DNA of 64,000 nt from Sanderia malayensis (Eukaryota; Cnidaria; Scyphozoa; Semaeostomeae; Pelagiidae): NCBI GenBank assembly GCA_013076295.1, contig RQOL01000822.1, positions 1-64,000 of the forward strand. Reading direction: 5' to 3'. Position 1 is the stretch's first letter, and every line of letters starts with the position of its first letter. Made by a program: the position numbers and the translations under genes. Positions 37,262-47,671 of this stretch are shown here, piece after piece. The notes under the pieces were generated by a model that did not search any database, was not told the origin of the DNA, and saw nothing but the letters and a program-made list of their open reading frames with translations.

Positions 37262-38905
37262 CTAAATGAACACGATGATTCCGTACTTCAAACAGACAAT
37301 AAACGACTTGATTTAACACCTGCGCATGAACCAGGGATTGCACATACCCAAACTGTTCCGTGCCTTTCGTGTGATACTTTGGATACCGATGACAAGTCAA
37401 CATCAGGAAACGTGCTGATTTGGGGCACTGTTTTCAGCAATAATGTTAAATTTTTGATAGATACTGGTGCCGCTGTAACAGTCGTTAGTGCCGAGTTCTA
37501 TAACTCGATTTTAAAACCGCACAGTGCAAAACTATCCCCGAGTGAGGGAATTGAACGTATTCAAACTGCAACTGGAGCCTCTGTGTCTGTCATGGGCTCA
37601 GTTTCATTTCCTTTGCACATTTCGGATAAATCGTATCAATGTCGTGCCTCGATTATTCCTGGCCTAGCCTATAATGTCGTCCTGGGTCGTGATTTTCTCC
37701 ATGAAAACAAAGCCGTGATTGATGTGCATAACCAGTCAATGACTTTCGATCAATCTGATAATATTTCGTTTGCTGGTACCGAACCCCCGTCTTTGTGTTG
37801 CTTGGTTATTGTTGATTCCACTCAAATTGTCGAGCCATGTTCCGAGGCCATAATTCCAGCTTTTCTCACCGACACACCTGAAGCTAATTCATGTGGACTA
37901 CTCGAAGGTAATGACTCGTTAGTAACTCGCCATCGTCTCATCGGGGCAGCCTCGGTTTCATCTGTAAGCTCCACTGGACATGTTTCGTTTCGTTTGCTCA
38001 ACCCATCTGATGAAGCTGTTGTTTTACATAAGGGGACTGAAATAGGGACATTTATGCAGCTGCAACCACACGCTATTCGATCTTTTCAGCCAGTATCCTC
38101 CGTCGAGGTGAAGCCATCGGTTAACAACAACATTCCTCTTGCTAGTGTCCAATCTCAGCTGCAAGTAGCGAACAGTCCTGATCTTTCAGAGGAAGAAAAT
38201 ATTGCTCTTGCAAAGTTACTGTCGTCTTATGCCGATATTTTTGCAGTGTCGAGTCTTGATTTAGGACACACAAATATTATCGAACATGAAATTGATACTG
38301 GCGATGCACGCCCTATTAAGCAATCTTCTTACAGAGTTTCGCATACTCAGCGTACCGAAATTGATACTCACATTGAGAATATGTTGCAACAGAGCATTAT
38401 TCAGCCATCCTGCAGTCCATGGAGCTCTCCCATTGTACTTGTGAAGAAAAAGGACGGCACCACACGATTCTGCGTCGATTACCGTAAGTTGAACGCCGTA
38501 ACTCGTAAGGATAGTTACCCTTTACCTCGAATTGACGATGCTTTGGATGCCCTGGCTGGTTCACAATACTTTACCACTCTTGACCTACAATCCGGTTATC
38601 ATCAAGTTGCGATGCATCCAAATGCCCAAGCCAAGACAGCGTTTATCTCTCACGCAGGTCTTTATGAATACAACGTAATGAGCTTTGGTTTGACAAATGC
38701 ACCTCCTACGTTTCAACGCTTGATGTCTCGTGTTCTTGCTGGCCTAGAGTGGAAGTTGTGTTTAATATATATTGATGATATCATCGTTTTTTCACCGAAT
38801 TTTACAGAACATTTGCGCCGTCTTTCGCATGTCTTCGATCGCTTACCACAAGCCAATCTCAAATTGAAGCCTAGTAAATGCCATTTCGCCAAGCATAGTG
38901 TGTGA
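37190..38905 (+). pseudogene. pol: Pol, first part: protease and most of reverse transcriptase, ends at premature TGA
   Basis: This is the -1 frame relative to gag; its only upstream ATG (37,130) lies inside gag, so access is probably by frameshift. There are 571 codons before the stop. The aspartic protease active site DTGA has its Asp at residue 91 (37,460) in FLIDTGAAVTVVS, and the later VVLGRDFL motif is typical of retropepsins. Reverse transcriptase shows VKKKDGTTRFCVDYRKLN, LDLQSGYHQV, FGLTNAPPTFQ and the catalytic YIDD box at residues 527-530 (38,768-38,779). The frame stops at 38,903-38,905, just before the FLGFVIS segment near the palm/thumb boundary, and the same frame continues beyond. 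The stop could be a real mutation or a sequencing error. Confidence 0.88.
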
Positions 38906-40687
38906 TTTCTCGGTTTCGTTATTTCGCCAAGTGGAGTTTCACCTGATCCGGACAAGCTTATCGCTGTCAGCGAATTTCCCGTGCCCCGTAACGTGCAAGA
39001 CATTCGCAGTTTTCTTGGTTTATGCAACTATTATCGCCGTTTTGTTTGCAATTTTGTTATTGCCTCCCTCTTGAACCGGCTCACCAGAAAGAATACCGTG
39101 TTTGTTTGGAACGACATCTGTCAAACTGCTTTCGATACATTGAAGCGTAACCTTTGTTGCAATCCTGTTTTGGCCTACCCGGACTTCCACGAGCCATTTC
39201 ATTTGTTTACGGATGCTAGTAGTACGGCTTTGGGCTACGTTTTGGGGCAACGCATCAACAATGTTGAATATGTTGTCTCATACGGTGGTCGCGAGCTAAA
39301 TAGTGCCGAGACTCGCTATAGTGCTACAGAGCGTGAGGCACTCGCCGTCGTTGCCAGAATTAAGCGTTATCGGCCCTATGTATATGGCTCTAAATTTTAC
39401 GTTCACACGGACCACAGCAGCCTATCATGGCTGATGAAAATGAAAGATCCCACTGGCCGTCTTGCTCGTTGGGCGCTGCTTCTCCAACACTTGGACTTCG
39501 ATATCATTTACCGCCCGGGTTCATCTAATTGCAATGCCGATGCAATCTCTCGCCGTTCTTATACATCTCCACCGGCTTCTGCTTCCGCAGACGTGCTTGC
39601 GTTGCCTGTTGTTGCTGTCGAGCACCCCTGCCCTGATCCACCACACCTAGCCGACTTGCAACGTCATGATCGTGATCTTTTTGTCATAATTGAGTATTTA
39701 GAGAAGTCTGTTTTGCCCACTGATAATCACCGTGCTCGCTCGATTTTGTTACTCTCCGATTCTTTTTACCTAACCGAACAAGGTGTTTTGTGTCATTTAT
39801 GGTCACCCGGGAAACGTCATGTGCAGTCGTTGTGTTCCCAAGTTGTCATTCCTACGAGTCTTCACCGTGATGTTCTTCTTGCTTGTCATGATGACGTCAC
39901 CTCCGGTCACCTCAGTACCCTCAAAACCTACGAAAAGATTCGTTCGTGCTACTACTGGCCCGGCAAGTTTAAGGATGTCGAGCACTGGTGTCATTCCGGC
40001 GTTGACTGCGCTATGAAGAAAACACCCCGTCGCCAGCAACGCGTACTTCTGCTACCCATACCAGTCGAAGGAGCTTTCAACAGAGTTGCAATGGACATCT
40101 TGGGTCCTATTCCCGTGACGCATTCTGGCAATCGATATGTCATTATTTTTTCCGATTACTATACTCGTTGGCCCGAGGGTTTTGCTATTCCGTCTACCGA
40201 AGCTGTCTGTATTGCTGATTTGCAGGTCAACGAAATCCTCGCCCGCCATGGCGCTCCGAAAACTCTACTCTCGGATCGCGGTGCAAATTTCTTGTCGTCC
40301 ATCGTGAAGGAAGTTTGTAAATTGATCAATACGCGTCAGATTCATACTACCTCTTACCATCCCCAAACCGACGGGTTGGTAGAACGTTTCAATGGCACTC
40401 TTGCGGATGCACTGTCCATGTATGTTAGCGCGAATCAGAAGGATTGGGATCGGCATCTTTCACTTGTTCTCTTCGCTTATCGTGTCTCTGTTCATGCTAC
40501 CACGAATGAAACGCCATTTTATTTATTATACGGTCGTGAGCCTCGGTTACCACTTGATGTGGCATTACTCCCTCCTTCTTCAAATCTCTCCACGTCAATT
40601 GTCGCCCATCGTTCCCGCGTTGTGCAGAATCTTGAAAATGCTCGTCGTATTGTGCAGTCTAACACCGAGTTGGCTCACTTCGCATGA
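38906..40687 (+). pseudogene. pol: Pol, second part: RT thumb, RNase H and integrase zinc and core domains
   Basis: Same frame as the preceding part, 593 codons after the stop. The thumb has IRSFLGLCNYYRRFV. RNase H keeps all four acidic residues: D103 (TDASS), E144 (EREAL), D169 (HTDHSS) and D212 (NADAIS). The integrase N-terminal zinc site has H328 and H335, then G365 where the first cysteine of CX2C is expected, and C368; C362 is three residues too early. The catalytic core is complete: D397 (AMDILGP), D457 (LSDRGANF) and E493 (LVERFNG), with exactly 35 residues between the last two. The frame ends at a TGA (40,685-40,687) in the middle of integrase, and the C-terminus continues in the +1 frame. 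Confidence 0.87.
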
Positions 40688-41111
40688 ACAGCAGTACGAT
40701 AAACATGCTGCTCCTGTGCCATTTGTTGTCGGTTCAAGAGTCTGGGTTTACACGCCAAAGAAGCGGAAAGGCCTGTCCAAGAAGCTTGCTCACAATTACC
40801 ATGGCCCATACCGCATTGTTAAACAGCTTTCTCCCGTACATTTTAGGCTCCGCACTGTTGATAACCGCCCGGTCAGTGTTCCCGTTCACGCGAATCGCAT
40901 GAAGCCATACATCGATCCTGCTTCTCGTCCCATCTCCGCTCCATCGTTGCAAGACACCATACCGGATTTAGTCGACAACGATCTACCCGCCGATAGTTTT
41001 GTCCCAGATGCACGGCCTATTTTGTTACCGGATACGCCTTCTATTGACACTGAACCAACGATCACGCGCCCAGAAGATGTCCACACCCCCCAAACTATTG
41101 TCCCTGTTTGA
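40683..41111 (+). pseudogene. pol: Pol, third part: integrase C-terminal domain in shifted frame
   Basis: Continuation of integrase one base out of frame with the part ending at 40,687. After the shift come YDKHA, VGSRVWVY, a GPY/F module (NYHGPYRIVKQL) and the HANRMKPY segment, all typical of the C-terminal domain of Ty3/gypsy integrases, which binds DNA and helps target-site choice. A proline-, aspartate- and threonine-rich tail of about 60 residues ends at 41,111. No chromodomain is seen, so it does not look like a canonical chromovirus. No start codon of its own is likely; it is a frameshifted remnant. Confidence 0.85.
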
Positions 41112-41118
41112 CCTTCTC

Positions 41119-41134
41119 CGAGCCAGGAGGCTCG
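41119..41134 (+). other. 6-bp hairpin just upstream of the PPT
   Basis: CGAGCC and GGCTCG form a perfect stem closed by an AGGA loop, ending 5 nt before the polypurine tract. It could help define the PPT or be incidental. Confidence 0.5.
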
Positions 41135-41139
41135 TTTTC

Positions 41140-41153
41140 AAAAAGAGGGGGGG
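41140..41153 (+). promoter_or_regulatory. Polypurine tract (plus-strand primer)
   Basis: AAAAAGAGGGGGGG, an unbroken purine run 3 bases before the 3' LTR start, is where RNase H would leave the plus-strand primer. Confidence 0.85.
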
Positions 41154-41156
41154 TGA

Positions 41157-41547
41157 TGTTAGAGACAAAGTGTTAGGGCAATCAATGATTGACCTATGTT
41201 GACAGTTTTGAGATATTGACCTTGCTGTTTTGCTTACTGTAATCCTTAATTGTTGACTTTTTTATATTTTGTGATTTCCGCTGAATTAGTTGATTAAGAC
41301 TTGATTATTATATTGAGAGTTAGTTGGAGATTTAGAGATTGTGTTACGGTTGCTTTAAAAGTTGTTTTATGAATTTATTGTTTGGTTGTTCATTGAGAGA
41401 CGTTTAACTGTGAACGAGTGTTATCTGCCTGTAAGGTCTAGAAGAAAGAAGCCATATAAAGAAGAGAAGATCAAGGAGACTGTAAGTCCATTGTGTTTTA
41501 TGAGTATTCTAAAAGAGTGCCCGCTGTTAGAAATTTGTGTTTTAACA
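41157..41547 (+). repeat. 3' LTR (391 bp)
   Basis: Same length as the 5' LTR, with the same TGTTA...TAACA ends and 387 of 391 identical positions. It is followed by the ATAT target duplication and the rest of the interrupted minisatellite unit. Confidence 0.95.
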
Positions 41548-41710
41548 ATATTGAAAGTGTTTGAAAACTTACCTAAAGCCCCCTTTACTCCCATTTTATG
41601 CCCTCAAAAGATCAAAATTTCAAAAAGTAAGTTCGATTTTCGTATTCAGCGGTCCAAAATCGTAGTTTCAGCCAGGTTTCATCAAATCGGGTTTTTGATG
41701 ATTTTTGCTT
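41548..41710. repeat. 135-bp minisatellite, right part
   Basis: ATTGAAAGTGTTTGAAAAC and a CCCCCTTTACTCCCATTTT-like tract complete unit 5 of the minisatellite. A more diverged sixth unit starts at 41,599 (ATGCCCTCAAAAGATC) and fades after about 41,660-41,710. Confidence 0.8.
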
Positions 41711-42032
41711 CCATTCGGAACTACTGACGCTGGGCAAGAGAGGGTACCAATCAAATTTAACCACAACTGGTCAATGCAAAGATACATGAAATAGAAAACC
41801 ATGATAAGACAAGGCATAAAAAATAATAATATATATTTCATGGAAAGACTGTTTATTAATGGGATAAACAAAAATTCTCAATAATTAGGGCTGCGTAGCA
41901 AATGTTGCGATTTGCTGCTGTGGAGCCATTGCGACTACAGGAGGCAGGGCAGATAGGGCAGATTATGGATACGGATGACTGATTGCGCAGTAAGGATATG
42001 CGCAACCTATACAGCAGTTCCTATTCACTTCA
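41711..42032. other. Unique spacer left of array 2, no gene seen
   Basis: An AT-rich half (41,711-41,890) and a more GC-rich half (41,890-42,015) with several GCAGGGCAGATAGGGCAG-like purine-rich repeats. I recognise no coding sequence or RNA. Confidence 0.5.
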
Positions 42033-42105
42033 TTTAAACACAACGTTTAATGCAGGGCAATTCACGTTTCAACATAGTGTTTAATAGAGGCATGAGTATG
42101 GGTTG
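42033..42105 (+). repeat. Array-end inverted repeat, left end of array 2
   Basis: Partner of 31,121-31,193 in opposite orientation, aligned over 73 bp without a gap. It keeps the same internal stem, TTAAACAC with GTGTTTAA, although the loop sequence has diverged. The next base (42,106) begins the first satellite unit (TCCCACTCTTGATGACTTCC). Confidence 0.7.
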
Positions 42106-43360
42106 TCCCACTCTTGATGACTTCCAACTTTTGATGACTTCCCACTTTATCTTGACTTCCCACTTTCGATGACCTCCCACTTTTGATGACTTCCCACTTT
42201 TTCTCAGATAAGGTGGGTTTTTCTAAGATACAGTGGGTTTTCTTCAATATAATTATTCCGTTTAAGCTCGTTTGTTTCTTTCAAAATTTAACGCCGTGAC
42301 ACAAGCTGTGGAAAGAATGGATATGATAGTTCGTGTATGTTTATTGTGATACTCTTCATGCTCTGTGTTGTCCGCTTGCCATACTTATGGGAAGCGAGCG
42401 TCCCCATATTCAAATAAACCAACTTTTGGTAACTTCCCATTTCCCACTTTTTGTGACTTCCCACTTTTGGTAACTTCCCCCTTTTTGTGACGTCCCACTT
42501 TTGGTGACTTCCCACTTTTGGTGACTTGCCACTTTATCTTCACTTCCCACTTTTGATGACTTCCCAATTTTGATGACTTCCCACCTTTGGTGACTTCCCA
42601 GTTTTTTGAGGTACATTGGCAATATGTGGATAAAATAGCACTATTTTTAAAAAACCGAGTTTATCTAACAGAAAAAGGGGGTTTTTCTCAGAAAAAGTTT
42701 GTTTTCTTCAATAGATTTGATCCCTTGAAGCTCGTTTGTTTCTTTCCAAATTTAACGCCCGTGACACAAACTGTAGAAAGCATGGATATGATAATCCGTG
42801 TATGCTTTATTGAGATTCCCTTCATGCGCCGTGTCGTCTGCTTGCCATACTTATGGGAAGCGAATGTCACCATATTCAGATAAAACCCACTTTTTGTAAC
42901 TTCCCACTTCCCACTTTTGGTGACTTCCCACTTTTGATGACTTCCCACTTTATCTTGACTTCCCACTTCCCACTTTTGATGACTTCTCACTTTTTCTCAG
43001 ATAAGTTGGGTTTTTCTAAGATAAGGTGGGTTTTCTTCAATATAATTATTCCGTTGAAGCTCGTTTGTTTCTCTCCAAATTTAACGCTGTGACACAAACT
43101 GTAGAAAGTATGGATATGATAAACCGTGTATGCTTTATTGAGATTCCCTTCATGCGCTGTGTCGTCTGCTTGCCATACTTATGGGATACGAATGTCACCA
43201 TATTCAGATAATACCCACTTTTGGTAACTTCCCACTTCCCACTTTTGGTGACTTCCCACTTTTTCTTCACTTCCCACTTTTGATGACTTCCCACTTTTGA
43301 TGACCTCCAACTTTTTCCTGACTTCCCACTTTTGATGACTTCCCACTCTCGGTGACTTTC

Positions 43361-44910
43361 CACTTTTGGTGACCTCCCACTTTTTCTTGACTTCCCACTT
43401 TTGATGACTTCCCACTCTTGATGACTTCCAATTTTTGATGATTTCCCACTTTATCTTGACTTCCCACTTTTGATGACTTCCCACTTTTGATGACTTCCCA
43501 CCTTTGGTGACTTCCCAGTTTTTCTCAGATACATGGGGAATATGTGGAAAAACAGCAATTTTTTTAAAAAACCGATTTTATCTAACAGAAAAAGGGGGTT
43601 TTTCTCAGAAAAAGTTGGTTTTCTTCAATATATTTGGTCCCATGAAGCTCGTTTGTTTCTTTCCAAATTTAACGCCCGTGACACAAACTGTAGAAAGCAT
43701 GGATATGATAATTCGTGTATGTTTATTGAGATACTCTTCATACTCTGTGTTGTCCGCTTGCCATACTTATGGGAAGTGAACGTCACAATATTCAGATAAA
43801 TTCACTTTTGGTAACTTCCCAATTCCCACTTTTTGTGATTTCCCACTTTTGGTGACTTGCCACTTTATCTTCACTTCCCACTTTTGATGACTTCCCAATT
43901 TTGATGACTTCCCACCTTTGGTGACTTCCCAGTTTTTTTGAGGTACATTGGCAATATGTGGATAAAATAGCACTATTTTTAAAAAACCGAGTTTATCTAA
44001 CAGAAAAAGGGGGTTTTTCTCAGAAAAAGTTTGTTTTCTTCAATAGATTTGATCCCTTGAAGCTCGTTTGTTTCTTTCCAAATTTAACGCCCGTGACACA
44101 AACTGTAGAAAGCATGGATATGATAATCCGTGTATGCTTTATTGAGATTCCCTTCATGCGCCGTGTCGTCTGCTTGCCATACTTATGGGAAGCGAATGTC
44201 ACCATATTCAGATAAAACCCACTTTTGGTAACTTCCCATTTCCCACTTTTGGTGACTTCCCAATTTTGATGAATTCCCACTTTTTCTTGACTTCCCACTT
44301 CCCACTTTTGGTGACTTCCAAGTTTTTCTCAGATACATTGGGAATATGTGGAGAAAACAACCCTTTTTTTAAAAAACCGATTTTATCTATCAGAAAAAGC
44401 GGGTTTCCCTCAGAAAAAATTTGTTTTCTTCAATATATTTGGTCCGTTTAAGCTTGTTTGTCTCTTTCCAAATTTAACGCCCGTGACAAAAGCTGTAGGA
44501 AGAATGGATATGATAATCGGTGTATGCTTTATTGAGATTCCCTTCATGCTCTGTGTCGTCTGCTTGCCATACTTATGGGAAGCGAATGTCACCATATTCA
44601 GATAGAACCCAATTTTGTTAACTTCCCACTTCGCACTTTTGGTGACTTCCCACTTTTGATGACTTCCCACTTTTTCTTGACTTCCCACTTCCCACTTTTG
44701 ATGACTTCCCACTTTTGGTGACTTCTCACTTTTTCTTGACTTCTCATTTTTTCTTGACTTTCCACTTTTCATGACTTCCCACTTTCGGCGACTTTCCACT
44801 TTTGGTGACCTCCCACTTTTTCTTGACTTCCCATTTTTGATGACTTCCCACTCTTGATGACTTCCAACTTTTGATGATTTCCCACTTTATCTTGACTTCC
44901 CACTTTTGAT
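43361..44910. repeat. Array 2 higher-order repeat (2.37-kb offset), copy 1
   Basis: Matches 45,731 onward at an offset of 2,370-2,371 bp, with the same order of core types, including the rare AATAGATTTGATCCC core. The right end is approximate. Confidence 0.7.
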
Positions 44911-45730
44911 GACTTCCCACTTTTGATGACTTCCCACCTTTGGTGACTTCCCAGTTTTTCTCAGATACATGGGGAATATGTGGAGAAAACAGCAATTTTT
45001 TTAAAAAACCGATATTATCAAACAGGAAAAGGGGGTTTTTCTCAGAAAAAGTTGGTTTTTTTCAATATATTTGGTCCCTTGAAGCTCGTTTGTTTCTTTC
45101 CAAATTTAACGCCCGTGAAACAAACTGTAGAAAGCATGGATATGATAATCCGTGTATGCTTTATTGAGATTCCCTTCATGCGCCGTGTCGTCTGCTTGCC
45201 ATACTTATGGGAAGCGAATGTCACCATATTCAGAGAAAACCCACTTTTGGTAACTTCCCACTTCCCACTTTTGGTGACTTTTCAATTTTGATGAATTCCC
45301 ACTTTTTCTTGACTTCCCACTTCCCACTTTTGGTGACTTCCAAGTTTTTCTCAGATACATTGGGAATATGTGGAGAAAAAACACTTTTTTTAAAAAACCG
45401 ATTTTATCTATCAGAAAAAGCGGGTTTCTCTCAGAAAAAATTGGTTTTCCTCAATATATTTGGTCCCTTGAAGCTCGTCTGTTTCTTTCTAAATTTAACG
45501 CCCGTGACACAAACTGTAGAAAGCATGGATATGACAATCCGTGTATGCTTTATTGAGATTCCCTTCATGCTCTGTGTCGTCTGCATGCCATACTTATGGG
45601 AAGCGAATGTCACTATGTTCAGATAAAACCCACTTTTTGTAACTTCCCACTTCCCACTTTTGGTGACTTCCCACTTTTGATGACTTCCCACTTTTTCTTG
45701 ACCTCCCACTTCCCACTTTTAATGACTTCC

Positions 45731-47671
45731 CACTTTTGGTGACCTCCCACTTTTTCTTGACTTCCCACTTTTGATGACTTCCCACTCTTGATGACTTCCA
45801 ATTTTTGATGATTTCCCACTTTATCTTGACTTCCCACTTTTGATGACTTCCCACTTTTGATGACTTCCCACCTTTGGTGACTTCCTAGTTTTTCTCAGAT
45901 ACATGGGGAATATGTGGAGAAAACAGCAATTTTTTTAAAAAACCGATTTTATCTAACAGAAAAAGGGGGTTTTTCTCGGAAAAAGTTGGTTTTCTTCAAT
46001 ATATTTGGTCCCATGAAGCTCGTTTGTTTCTTTCCAAATTTAACGCCCGTGACACAAACTGTAGAAAACATGGATATGATAATTTGTGTATGTTTATTGA
46101 GATACTCTTCATACTCTGTGTTGTCCGCTTGCCATACTTATGGGAAGTGAACGTCACAATATTCAGATAAACCCACTTTTGGTAACTTCCCAATTCCCAC
46201 TTTTTGTGATTTCCCACTTTTGGTGACTTGCCACTTTATCTTCACTTCCCACTTTTGACGACTTCCCAATTTTGATGACTTCCCACCTTTGGTGACTTCC
46301 CAGTTTTTCTGAGGTACATTGGCAATATGTGGAGAAAATAGCACTATTTTTAAAAAACCGAGTTTATCTAACAGAAAAAGGGGGTTTTTCTCAGAAAAAG
46401 TTTGTTTTCTTCAATAGATTTGATCCCTTGAAGCTCGTTTGTTTCTTTCCAAATTTAACGCCCGTGACACAAACTGTAGAAAGCACGGATATGATATTCC
46501 GTGTATGCTTTATTGAGATTCCCTTCATGCGCCGTGTCGTCTGCTTGCCATACTTATGGGAAGTGAATGTCACCATATTGAGATAAAACCCACTTTTGGT
46601 AACTTCCCATTTCCCACTTTTGGTGACTTCCCAATTTTGATGAATTCCCACTTTTTCTTGACTTCCCACTTCCCACTTTTGGTGACTTCCAAGTTTGTCT
46701 CAGATACATTGGGAATATGTGGAGAAAACAACACTTTTTTTAAAAAACCGATTTTATCTATCAGAAAAAGCGGGTTTCCCTCAGAGAAAATTTGTTTTCC
46801 TCAATATATTTGGTCCGTTTAAGCTTGTTTGTCTCTTTCCAAATTTAACGCCCGTGACAAAAGCTGTAGGAAGAATGGATATGATAATCGGTGTATGCTT
46901 TATTGAGATTCCCTTCATGCTCTGTGTCGTCTGCTTGCCATACTTATGGGAAGCGAATGTCACCATATTCAGATAAAACCCAATTTTGTTAACTTCCCAC
47001 TTCGCACTTTTGGTGACTTCCCACTTTTGATGACTTCCCACTTTTTCTTGACTTCCCACTTCCCACTTTTGGTGACTTCCAAGTTTGTCTCAGATACATT
47101 GGGAATATGTGGAGAAAACAACACTTTTTTTAAAAAACCGATTTTATCTATCAGAAAAAGCGGGTTTCCCTCAGAAAAAATTTGTTTTCTTCAATATATT
47201 TGGTCCGTTTAAGCTTGTTTGTCTCTTTCCAAATTTAACGCCCGTGACAAAAGCTGTAGGAAGAATGGATATGATAATCGGTGTATGCTTTATTGAGATT
47301 CCCTTCATGCTCTGTGTCGTCTGCTTGCCATACTTATGGGAAGCCAATGTCACCATATTCAGATAAAACCCAATTTTGTTAACTTCCCATTTCGCACTTT
47401 TGGTGACTTCCCACTTTTGATGACTTCCCACTTTTTCTTGACTTCCCACTTCCCACTTTTGATGACTTCCCACTTTTGGTGACTTCTCACTTTTTCTTGA
47501 CTTCTCATTTTTTCTTGACTTTCCAAATTTCATGACTTCCCACTTTCGGCAACTTTCCACTTTTGGTGACCTCCCACTTTTTCTTGACTTCCCATTTTTG
47601 ATGACTTCCCACTCTTGATGACTTCCAACTTTTGATGACTTCCCACTTTATCTTGACTTCCCACTTTTGAT
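45731..47671. repeat. Array 2 higher-order repeat (2.37-kb offset), copy 2 with internal duplication
   Basis: Second copy of the 43,361-44,910 segment. It is longer because one core-plus-ladder unit was duplicated (46,680-47,459), which changes the offset from 2,371 to 2,761 bp downstream. Confidence 0.7.
46680..47459. repeat. 390-bp perfect-phase tandem duplication
   Basis: Units 46,680-47,069 and 47,070-47,459 are near-identical and both begin with the rare CCAAGTTTGTCTCAGATAC variant. Few differences separate them (for example CCTCAATAT against CTTCAATAT), so this is one of the youngest events in the array. Confidence 0.8.

Larger units (their letters stand above)
35604..41547 (+). mobile_element. 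Ty3/gypsy LTR retrotransposon, 5,944 bp, pol disrupted
   Basis: Order: 5' LTR, PBS, gag, -1 frameshift signal, protease, reverse transcriptase, RNase H, integrase, PPT, 3' LTR. Integrase after RNase H places it in Ty3/gypsy (Metaviridae) rather than Ty1/copia. Flanks show a 4-bp ATAT target duplication (35,600-35,603 and 41,548-41,551). The LTRs differ at 4 of 391 positions, so insertion was recent on the genome's timescale. Pol has an in-frame TGA at 38,903-38,905 and a one-base frame change near 40,680, so this copy could not encode a full polyprotein as written. No env and no chromodomain are recognised. Confidence 0.95.

Noticed and set aside
40392..40680. Separate gene in the frame overlapping the integrase core
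   Set aside because: Upstream of about 40,680 this frame is only a shadow of the integrase core. It becomes meaningful only after the frame change, as the integrase C-terminus.
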